From NCBI GenBank assembly GCA_023388675.1, contig JAEWFU010000171.1:1-5031 (forward strand): a DNA stretch of 5,031 nt. Reading direction: 5' to 3'. The position numbers were made by a program, and so were the translations under genes. Source of the stretch: Pseudomonadota bacterium (GTDB lineage: Bacteria > Pseudomonadota > Alphaproteobacteria > Rhizobiales > Rhizobiaceae). Shown piece by piece: positions 1-5,031 of this stretch (positions are counted from its first letter, which is position 1; the number at the start of each line of letters is the position of its first letter). The notes below the pieces were generated by a model. That model searched no databases. It was not told the origin of the DNA and worked only from the letters and a program-made list of their open reading frames with translations.

Positions 1-1
1 G

Positions 2-115
2 GAGACGACGCAACCGGCTGCGCAGCCCGAACCCGGCGATGCAGCGCCGCCGCAGACCGATGTCGGGCCCGCCGTGTCGCCGGAGGACGGGGCACCCGCG
101 CCGCAGACGGAGTGA
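2..115 (+). CDS. C-terminal end of an unidentified Pro/Ala-rich protein (partial)
   Basis: An open frame enters from the left edge and ends at a TGA at 113-115, giving 37 residues. The tail is rich in Pro, Ala, Gln and acidic residues. It has two short related stretches, AAPPQTD and APAPQTE, typical of a disordered or periplasmic C-terminal extension. No domain is visible, so the product cannot be named. The gene converges on the cytochrome b561 gene with 22 bases between the two stop codons, and I see no hairpin terminator in that gap. The frame is favoured because it stops just before the convergent gene and has plausible composition, but a chance open frame of this length is possible in GC-rich DNA. 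Confidence 0.5.
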   Translation, partial: ETTQPAAQPEPGDAAPPQTDVGPAVSPEDGAPAPQTE

Positions 116-137
116 CGCTGCAGATAAGCACCCGGTG

Positions 138-674
138 CTACTCGCGCCGGGGATATGGCACCGCGCCGGGATCATCTGGATCAGATCTCAGCATGCGCAT
201 CAGGACATCTGTCCGCCGGATGAAGTGCTGGAAAAGCGCGCCTGCCACGTGAAGCGCGATCGCGGCGAGGAGCGCATTCTGGAGCAGGACGTGGATCAGG
301 CCGGCAGCGGGGACCTCAAGGAACCAGGCAACGAGGCCGCTGCCGGGCAGCAGGAGCAGGAGGACATAGATCGCGACGTGAACGACTTCGGACAGAAGCT
401 GCAGCAGCCGAGGCTCGTCCGCCGGAGGCGGTGGTGCGCCGCGAGTCACGCGCAGGCCGATGCGCGTCAGCGCAAGCAGGAGGACGAGAATGCCGGCGCC
501 GATGTGAAGATAGGTCAATGCCGCGGAGTCGGCCGGCGGCACCTCGTTGCGTCGAAGTGCGTCCCAAGCCGTCTCTATGCCGCTGTTCGCGACATACTGG
601 AAGGCGACCAGCACGACCACGGCCCAATGCAGCCCGATCTGGAGCGAGGAATATCCCGTAACGGGTTTCTGCAT
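138..674 (-). CDS. Cytochrome b561 family membrane protein (di-haem b)
   Basis: This 178-residue protein matches the prokaryotic cytochrome b561 family (CybB/YodB type) in length and pattern. Four hydrophobic helices are visible at about residues 13-31, 52-73, 97-118 and 127-150. Candidate haem b ligands are His16 in the motif LHW, His57 in YLHIG, His99 in VVHVAIY and His142 in LHVAGALFQHF. The last helix ends in the family-typical HFIRRTDVLMRML pattern. Such proteins bind two haems b in the inner membrane and move electrons between quinol and other carriers; the partner here is not known. The start at 674 is chosen because the frame extends upstream to 809 without family-like sequence, whereas the ATG at 674 has AGGAGG seven bases upstream and begins directly before the first conserved residues (GYSSLQIGLHW). 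It is transcribed divergently from the caa3 oxidase operon. Family assignment is firm; physiological role is open. Confidence 0.9.
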   Translation of the reverse strand: MQKPVTGYSSLQIGLHWAVVVLVAFQYVANSGIETAWDALRRNEVPPADSAALTYLHIGAGILVLLLALTRIGLRVTRGAPPPPADEPRLLQLLSEVVHVAIYVLLLLLPGSGLVAWFLEVPAAGLIHVLLQNALLAAIALHVAGALFQHFIRRTDVLMRMLRSDPDDPGAVPYPRRE

Positions 675-681
675 GGCATCG

Positions 682-687
682 CCTCCT
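682..687 (-). promoter_or_regulatory. Ribosome binding site of cytochrome b561
   Basis: AGGAGG on the minus strand lies seven bases before the ATG at 674-672. It decides that start over the upstream extension to 809 and over an out-of-frame ATG at 679-677. Confidence 0.8.
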
Positions 688-730
688 GTTCCCCAGCGAA
701 CGCGGTTAGCGACCGTGCGTTCCCCGGCCG

Positions 731-742
731 CGGCGTGCGCCG
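731..742. repeat. Short GC inverted repeat in the divergent intergenic region
   Basis: CGGCG and CGCCG form a five-base inverted repeat separated by TG. It lies three bases left of the ATCAAA-G-TTTGAT palindrome. It could be part of an operator or a weak stem in the b561 leader. In DNA this GC-rich a repeat this short may be chance. Confidence 0.3.
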
Positions 743-744
743 AT

Positions 745-757
745 ATCAAAGTTTGAT
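745..757. promoter_or_regulatory. Perfect 13-bp palindrome, candidate operator
   Basis: ATCAAA and TTTGAT flank a single G, giving a perfect inverted repeat of six-base arms in an otherwise GC-rich 104-bp region between divergent genes. Its right arm overlaps the candidate -35 box of the oxidase operon, so a bound regulator could block or recruit RNA polymerase. The half-sites point the opposite way from an FNR/FixK box (TTGAT-N4-ATCAA), so that family is not supported. The regulator is unknown. Confidence 0.45.
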
Positions 758-780
758 GCCAACCGCTTCGCGATCTGTAT
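753..780 (+). promoter_or_regulatory. Candidate housekeeping promoter of the caa3 operon
   Basis: TTGATG at 753-758 and CTGTAT at 775-780 are separated by 16 bases and resemble the alphaproteobacterial sigma-70 consensus (TTGACG and a CTATAT-like -10). The -10 box overlaps the ATG at 779, so if it is used, transcription would begin near 786-788, downstream of that ATG. This is pattern matching only. Confidence 0.4.
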
Positions 781-1858
781 GTTGTTCCGGACGCCTGTCG
801 TTCGCCCAACGAAAGCCGAGAGGGTAGCCGACCTGACCGAGAACGAGCAACCAGCAGCGAGAACGCGGATTTCGTCGCGCGGCCGGGCCATCGCCCTGGC
901 GGTAGCTTGCCTGCCGCTCGCTTCCTGCCGCGGCATCCAGTCTGCCCTCGACCCGGCGGGCGAGGAGGCCGGACAGGTGGCGACGCTGTTCTGGGCGATG
1001 GTGATCGGAGGCTTCGTCATATGGGCATTCATGGTGGTGCTGTCGCTCTATGCATCGCGCTGGAAGCGCCGCCCCATTTCGGAGGAGGCCGCAGGACGGC
1101 TGATCCTGTGGGGCGGCGTCGCTTTTCCGGTCACGGTGCTGACGGCACTCCTCGCCTATGCGCTATGGCTGATGCCGTCCCTGCGCCCTTTCGCGGATCA
1201 GGAGCAGGCGGAACTGCGGATCGAAGTCGTCGGCAGCCAGTTCTGGTGGCACGTGGTCTATCATCGACCGGAAGGTCCGCCGGTCGTCTCCGCCAACGAA
1301 GTCAGACTGCCCGTGGGCAAGCGCGTCGAGTTTTCGCTGAGAAGCGCGGACATGATCCACTCCTTCTGGATACCGGCGCTCGGCGGCAAGATGGATCTCA
1401 TCCCCGGCCGGACAAACAGGCTTTCGCTGCTTGCCAACCGCGAGGGCACCTATCGGGGCCAGTGTGCGGAGTTCTGCGGCACGTCCCACGCCCTGATGGC
1501 CTTTCCGGCGATCGCCATGGCGCAATCCGACTTCGACGCGTGGCTGGACGCGCGGACCTCGCCGTCGACAGGGGTGGAAGTGGGAGGGGAAGGGCAGGCG
1601 CTGTTCCTCAGCGAGGGATGTGGCGACTGTCACCGCGTCGCCGGCACGCCGGCGCAAGGGACATCCGGGCCCGATCTTTCGCACATGGGTTCGCGGCTGA
1701 CGATCGGCGCGGCGGCGCTGGACAATGATGCCGAGATGCTGGCGCGCTTCATCGCGCACTCCGCTTCGGTGAAGCCCGGGAGCCAGATGCCGTCCTACCC
1801 GAATCTTTCGGAGGACGACCTGAATGCAATCGCCGCGTGGCTGAAGGGGCTGCAATGA
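779..1858 (+). CDS. coxB: caa3-type cytochrome c oxidase subunit II with fused cytochrome c domain
   Basis: This subunit takes electrons from cytochrome c and passes them through CuA to subunit I. From the ATG at 779 it has 359 residues. Residues 36-50 form a lipoprotein signal ending in a lipobox (LASC, Cys50). Membrane helices lie at about 67-91 and 108-131. The Trp-rich segment SQFWWHVVY is at 153-161. The CuA ligands are all visible: His194 (IHSFW), Cys229, Glu231, Cys233, His237 and Met240 (CAEFCGTSHALM). A C-terminal class I cytochrome c domain at about 270-359 has CGDCH (Cys281, Cys284, His285) and Met337 (QMPSY) as the probable sixth ligand. This fusion defines caa3 oxidases. The true start is uncertain: ATG 779 has no Shine-Dalgarno sequence and overlaps a candidate -10 box, while an in-frame CTG at 833 has GAGAGGG eight bases upstream. 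The latter would give 341 residues and a normal-length signal peptide with the lipobox Cys at 32. The stop overlaps the subunit I start (ATGA), indicating translational coupling. Confidence 0.95.
   Translation: MLFRTPVVRPTKAERVADLTENEQPAARTRISSRGRAIALAVACLPLASCRGIQSALDPAGEEAGQVATLFWAMVIGGFVIWAFMVVLSLYASRWKRRPISEEAAGRLILWGGVAFPVTVLTALLAYALWLMPSLRPFADQEQAELRIEVVGSQFWWHVVYHRPEGPPVVSANEVRLPVGKRVEFSLRSADMIHSFWIPALGGKMDLIPGRTNRLSLLANREGTYRGQCAEFCGTSHALMAFPAIAMAQSDFDAWLDARTSPSTGVEVGGEGQALFLSEGCGDCHRVAGTPAQGTSGPDLSHMGSRLTIGAAALDNDAEMLARFIAHSASVKPGSQMPSYPNLSEDDLNAIAAWLKGLQ
818..824 (+). promoter_or_regulatory. Shine-Dalgarno-like GAGAGGG before an in-frame CTG
   Basis: GAGAGGG lies eight bases before the CTG at 833-835, in the subunit II frame. 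No ATG, GTG or TTG occurs in frame between codon 2 and the lipoprotein signal, which makes this the best-placed ribosome binding signal for subunit II. Confidence 0.4.
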
Positions 1859-4362
1859 GCGAAGCGCCGATGCCCGAACGCGACAGGTACGCCGAGGAGA
1901 AGCAGCTTCGCGCCGTCTGGGAGAACCCGAGCGGATGGCGCTACTGGACGTCGGTCAACAACACGCAGATCGGGCTGTGGTACGGTTCGGCGGCATTTAG
2001 CTTCATGCTCTTCGCGGGCCTGCTCGGTCTCCTGATCCGCGCCCAGCTCGCCGTGCCGGACAACGACTTGCTGTCGGCCGAGCTCTACAACCAGGTCTTC
2101 ACCCTTCACGGCACGGTGATGATGTTCCTTTTCGCCGTGCCGATCTTCGAGGCGGTGGCGATCTTCCTTCTGCCTCCGATGCTGGGGGCGCGGGAATTGC
2201 CATTTCCCCGCCTCGGCGCTTTCGGCTTCTGGAGCTTCCTGATCGGCGGCGTCTTCGTCTGCGGCTCGATCTTCTTCGGCGCCGCGCCCAACAGCGGGTG
2301 GTTCATGTATCCGCCGCTGGCGACCAGCGAACAGGCCGGCATCGGTGCCGACATCTGGCTGCTCGGCCTGTCCTTCATCGAGGTCGCCTCGCTCGCGGCC
2401 GCCGTGGAACTGATCGTCGGCATCATGAAGTGCCGCGCGCCGGGCATGCGTGTCAATCTGATGCCGCTATTCGCCTGGTATCTGCTGATCGTGGCGGGCA
2501 TGATCCTGTTCGCCTTCCCGCCGCTGATCGCGGGCGACCTGCTGTTCGAGATGCAGCGCATGTTCGACTGGCCGTTCTTCGATCCGGAGCGCGGCGGCGA
2601 TCCGCTTTTGTGGCAGCACCTGTTCTGGATCTTTGGCCATCCGGAGGTCTACATCATCTTCCTGCCGGCGATCGCGCTGCTGGCGATGATCGTGCCGACC
2701 TTCGCGGGGCGGCCGATCGTCGGCTATTCCTGGATCGTGCTCGCCGCCGTCGGCACCGGCTTCCTGTCGTTCGGACTGTGGGTGCACCACATGTTCGCGA
2801 CCGGCCTGCCGCAGATCTCGCTCGCCTTCTTCTCCGCGGCCTCCGGCGCCGTCGCCATCCCGACCGGCGTGCAGATATTCGTCTTCATCGCCACCATGCT
2901 GGCCGGACGGGTGATCTTCTCGATCCCGATGCTCTTCGCCATCGGCGGGCTCGCGATCTTCGTGATGGGCGGGCTGACCGGCGTGATGGTCGCGCTGGTG
3001 CCGTTCGACTGGCAGGCCCACGACACCTATTTCATCGTCGCCCACCTGCACTATGTGCTGATCGGCGGCATGCTGTTTCCGATCTTTTCCGGACTCTACT
3101 ACTATTACCCGCTGATCGACGGGAAGCACATGTCCGACAAGGTCGGCCGCTTCGCCTTCTGGATGATGTTCACCGGTTTCAACATCGCGTTCCTGCCAAT
3201 GCACTTCACCGGCCTGCGCGGCATGCCGCGTCGCGTCTACACCTATCCGGCCGACATCGGCTGGGACTGGCTGAACCTGATCTCCACCATGGGGGCTGTT
3301 GTGCTGGGCATCGGCATGTTCGCAGTGGTGGTCGATGTCACCCTGCACCGCCGCAGGCAACCAAAGGGAGAGGTAAACCCTTGGAACGCCGGGACGCTCG
3401 AGTGGGTCAGCGAGCCGGAGGAAAACTGGGGCGTGCGCTCGATCCCCCGCATCCAAAGCCGCTATCCGCTGTGGGACCAGAAGAATCTCGCGGAAGAAGT
3501 GCAAGCAGGCGATTGGTACCTCGCGGATGCGAAGGAAGGCCGACGCGAGACCCTGGTGACCTCGGTGCTCGACGCCGAGCCCGAGCAGGTGCTCCGGGTG
3601 GGCGGCACGTCCTATCTCTCAATCTTCTGTGCTGCGGCGCTCGGCACTGTCTTCGTCGCTCTCACCTTCAAGTTTTGGATCACATCCCTGCTCGCCCTGC
3701 TCATCTTCATCGGCGGCGTGATCTACTGGCTGTGGACCGGGACGGGCGAAATCCCCGAAAAGGAAGAGAAGGAGATAGGACACGGAATAAGCCTCCCTCT
3801 TTATACGTCCGGCGTGAAGTCGGCCGGCTGGTGGGGAATGTTCATCACCATGACCGGCGACGGCACCGCTTTCGCGAGCCTCCTGTTCGGCTACTTCTTC
3901 TTCTGGACGATCCACACCGACTTCACCGGCGGGCTCGCCGGGCCGGGGATGATCTGGCCGCTGACGGCGATGGCGCTGTTCACCGCGGCATGGGCCGCAA
4001 CCCTTGGCGCCCGTGAAACAAACCGGCGCGGGGGCGTCGCGGCGGCGCGCGTCCTGCTCGGCGCGGGAGCGGCCCTCTCCGCCGCTGGCTGCGCCGCAGC
4101 GCTCGCAGGACCATGGGCGACCGGCATGGACCCGACCGCACATGTCTATCCCGCGATCGTCTGGATCCTCGCCATCTGGGCGGCGGTTCACGGCGCGGTC
4201 GGCATCCTGATGCAACTCTACTGCCTCGCCCGCAGCTTCGCCGGCTACCTGACGCCGCGCCACGACATGGAACTGCACAACGTCGCGCTCTACTGGCACT
4301 TCATGCTGGTGACGGCGGTCATCACCTTTGGCGTCATCGGCCTGTTTCCGGAGGCGCTCTAG
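1855..4362 (+). CDS. ctaD: Cytochrome c oxidase subunit I fused to subunit III
   Basis: An 835-residue polytopic protein. Residues about 30-500 are a haem-copper oxidase subunit I with 12 helices. Ligands present are His85 and His399 (low-spin haem a), His397 (haem a3), and His262, His311 and His312 (CuB). Tyr266 matches the Tyr cross-linked to CuB, and Glu264 in GHPEVY is the helix VI proton-gating Glu of A1-type enzymes. Arg459 and Arg460 (GMPRR) match the haem propionate arginines. Residues 508-582 are a soluble linker, from NPWNAGTLEW to TSVLDAEPEQVLR. Residues 587-835 contain seven predicted helices and form a subunit III domain, with Asp669 where the conserved DCCD-reactive Glu normally sits. 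Subunit I alone is usually about 530-560 residues, so this is an I/III fusion as in some caa3 oxidases. Channel residues are unusual: Gln340 replaces the K-channel Lys, Ala277 replaces its Ser, and Glu114 replaces the D-channel Asp. The ATG at 1855 overlaps the upstream stop and follows AAGGGG by five bases; an in-frame GTG at 1837 is less likely. Confidence 0.96.
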   Translation: MSEAPMPERDRYAEEKQLRAVWENPSGWRYWTSVNNTQIGLWYGSAAFSFMLFAGLLGLLIRAQLAVPDNDLLSAELYNQVFTLHGTVMMFLFAVPIFEAVAIFLLPPMLGARELPFPRLGAFGFWSFLIGGVFVCGSIFFGAAPNSGWFMYPPLATSEQAGIGADIWLLGLSFIEVASLAAAVELIVGIMKCRAPGMRVNLMPLFAWYLLIVAGMILFAFPPLIAGDLLFEMQRMFDWPFFDPERGGDPLLWQHLFWIFGHPEVYIIFLPAIALLAMIVPTFAGRPIVGYSWIVLAAVGTGFLSFGLWVHHMFATGLPQISLAFFSAASGAVAIPTGVQIFVFIATMLAGRVIFSIPMLFAIGGLAIFVMGGLTGVMVALVPFDWQAHDTYFIVAHLHYVLIGGMLFPIFSGLYYYYPLIDGKHMSDKVGRFAFWMMFTGFNIAFLPMHFTGLRGMPRRVYTYPADIGWDWLNLISTMGAVVLGIGMFAVVVDVTLHRRRQPKGEVNPWNAGTLEWVSEPEENWGVRSIPRIQSRYPLWDQKNLAEEVQAGDWYLADAKEGRRETLVTSVLDAEPEQVLRVGGTSYLSIFCAAALGTVFVALTFKFWITSLLALLIFIGGVIYWLWTGTGEIPEKEEKEIGHGISLPLYTSGVKSAGWWGMFITMTGDGTAFASLLFGYFFFWTIHTDFTGGLAGPGMIWPLTAMALFTAAWAATLGARETNRRGGVAAARVLLGAGAALSAAGCAAALAGPWATGMDPTAHVYPAIVWILAIWAAVHGAVGILMQLYCLARSFAGYLTPRHDMELHNVALYWHFMLVTAVITFGVIGLFPEAL

Positions 4363-4746
4363 ATGTGGCGCCTGCTGCCGAGACAGGTCGAGACGCTGTG
4401 GACGCTGTTCACCGCGCCGGTGGTCTGGGCGCTGCATTTCCTCGCCTGCTATATCGCGGCCGCGATCTTTTGCGAGAAACCCGGCTTCCTGGGCAACGAC
4501 TTCGACAATCTGCGCATCGCCATCGGCGTCGCCACCGTGCTGTCGCTCGCCATGATCGCGCTGTCCGCCGTGCTGGCGTGGCGCCAGTGGGGGTTTGGGT
4601 CCGGAGACCCGCCGCACGACGATCCGACCAGGCGGGACCGGATGCTCTTCCAAGGCTACGCAACGTTACTCCTTTCCGGCCTGAGCTTCGTCGCCGTGAT
4701 GTTCACGGCGATGCCCGCGCTCTTCATCACGGAATGCATCCGATGA
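4363..4746 (+). CDS. Small three-helix membrane protein of the caa3 operon, function unknown
   Basis: A 127-residue protein whose ATG directly follows the TAG of subunit I/III, with GGAGG eight bases upstream. Helices are predicted at about 13-36, 51-73 and 97-121. The charged loop 74-96 (several Arg and Asp) is best placed in the cytoplasm by the positive-inside rule, which puts the N terminus inside and the C terminus outside. Conspicuous residues are His25 and Cys29 in VWALHFLACY, Cys37 just after helix 1, and Cys125 near the C terminus. Cys37 and Cys125 would both face the periplasm and could form a disulfide. Proteins with this look commonly sit next to alternative oxidase genes in rhizobia, possibly as a subunit IV-like or CoxP-like component, but I do not recognise a named domain. 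Tight coupling to both neighbours makes a structural or assembly role in the oxidase the best inference. Confidence 0.85.
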   Translation: MWRLLPRQVETLWTLFTAPVVWALHFLACYIAAAIFCEKPGFLGNDFDNLRIAIGVATVLSLAMIALSAVLAWRQWGFGSGDPPHDDPTRRDRMLFQGYATLLLSGLSFVAVMFTAMPALFITECIR

Positions 4747-5031
4747 GGCGGCTGGCGCTTCCAGCGGGTATTGTTATCCTGGCGGTGATCTGGCTGGGTC
4801 CTTTGCTCTCTGAATGGCGCGGATCGTTCGCTTCCGGAATGGTCGCCCACATGGCAGTCGTGGCCATCGCCTCGCCGCTCATCGCGATCGGCCTCCCCGA
4901 CCGCCTGCGTCCCGGTCCCGGAATGCCGGCCGCGCTGCCGGTGCTGGCCTCGCTGTTCGAACTGCTGGTCGTGTGGGGCTGGCATGCGCCCTCGATGCGC
5001 GCACTCGCGGAGACGTTGCCTGTGTTTACGG
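4743..5031 (+). CDS. ctaG: Caa3_CtaG-family cytochrome c oxidase assembly protein (partial, 3' end outside)
   Basis: The ATG at 4743 overlaps the stop of the preceding gene (ATGA), and the frame stays open to the window edge, giving 96 residues. Hydrophobic segments at about 4-22 and 35-51, and a third beginning near 64, indicate a polytopic membrane protein. The pattern MVAHMAVVAIASPLIAIGLP (33-52), followed by a WGWHAP motif (78-83), matches the Caa3_CtaG family, whose proteins typically have an xxHMxxH-like segment in an early helix and a WHxP motif later. His36 and His81 are candidate metal-binding residues. In Bacillus, CtaG is needed to form active caa3 oxidase; this family is unrelated to the Cox11 protein also called CtaG in proteobacteria. 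No strong Shine-Dalgarno is seen, so translation is probably coupled to the upstream gene. The 3' part is outside the window. Confidence 0.85.
   Translation, partial: MRRLALPAGIVILAVIWLGPLLSEWRGSFASGMVAHMAVVAIASPLIAIGLPDRLRPGPGMPAALPVLASLFELLVVWGWHAPSMRALAETLPVFT

Noticed and set aside
116..137. Bidirectional terminator between the convergent partial gene and b561
   Set aside because: The 22-base gap has no stem-loop or T-run.
745..757. FNR/FixK/Anr box
   Set aside because: Half-sites are inverted relative to TTGAT-N4-ATCAA and the spacing differs; no second matching half-site lies beside either arm.
675..809. N-terminal extension of cytochrome b561 up to an ATG at 809
   Set aside because: The extra 45 residues are not family-like and would span the promoter region of the divergent operon; AGGAGG supports the start at 674.
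39..827. A 262-codon + strand open frame antisense to cytochrome b561
   Set aside because: Its product is Arg-rich and low in hydrophobic order, with no domain. The opposite strand encodes a clear b561 with all haem ligands and a good ribosome site.
1837..1854. GTG start for subunit I six codons before the ATG at 1855
   Set aside because: The ATG has AAGGGG at suitable spacing and forms a typical ATGA coupling with the subunit II stop; the GTG has no clear ribosome site.
2298..4016. A 572-codon + strand frame inside the subunit I/III gene
   Set aside because: Composition is Arg/His/Pro-rich, as expected for a shifted frame of a GC-rich gene; the other frame is an unmistakable oxidase.
3619..4653. 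A 344-codon minus strand frame opposite subunit III and the small membrane gene
   Set aside because: Charged low-complexity product without domain features; a shadow of two real + strand genes.

Overview
The window is GC-rich with alphaproteobacterial codon use. Its core is a co-oriented cluster for a haem-copper terminal oxidase of the caa3 type. Gene content and order (subunit II with a fused cytochrome c domain, fused subunit I/III, a small three-helix membrane protein, then a Caa3_CtaG-family assembly factor) suggest a rhizobial-type alphaproteobacterium. The coxMNOP-like alternative oxidases of rhizobia are the nearest system I can recall. This assignment is inference from protein features, not a database match.

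Layout: 2-115 (+) is the Pro/Ala-rich C-terminal tail of a gene that starts outside the window. 138-674 (-) is a di-haem cytochrome b561, convergent with that tail. 675-778 is a 104-bp divergent intergenic region with a perfect 13-bp palindrome and a plausible promoter reading right. 779-1858 (+) is subunit II, with a lipoprotein signal, two membrane helices, a CuA site and a C-terminal c-type haem domain. 1855-4362 (+) is subunit I fused to subunit III. 4363-4746 (+) is a 127-aa three-helix membrane protein of unknown function. 4743 to the window end (+) is the start of a Caa3_CtaG-type assembly protein. The four + strand oxidase genes are joined by ATGA overlaps (1855-1858 and 4743-4746) or a zero-base gap (4362/4363), so they almost certainly form one translationally coupled operon.

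How it works: electrons from cytochrome c enter through the fused haem c of subunit II. They pass to CuA, then to haem a and the haem a3-CuB site in subunit I, where O2 is reduced. The CtaG-like protein probably helps assemble the enzyme. The divergent cytochrome b561 may feed or drain electrons at the quinone level, but nothing in the sequence proves a link.

Most notable: the metal ligands and the helix VI Glu/Tyr of subunit I are intact, but the residues that mark both canonical proton channels are changed. The K-channel Lys is Gln and its Ser is Ala; the D-channel entry Asp is Glu and its Asn residues are lost. The annotated-looking ATG of subunit II also overlaps a candidate -10 box, while a strong Shine-Dalgarno sequence sits in front of an in-frame CTG further on.
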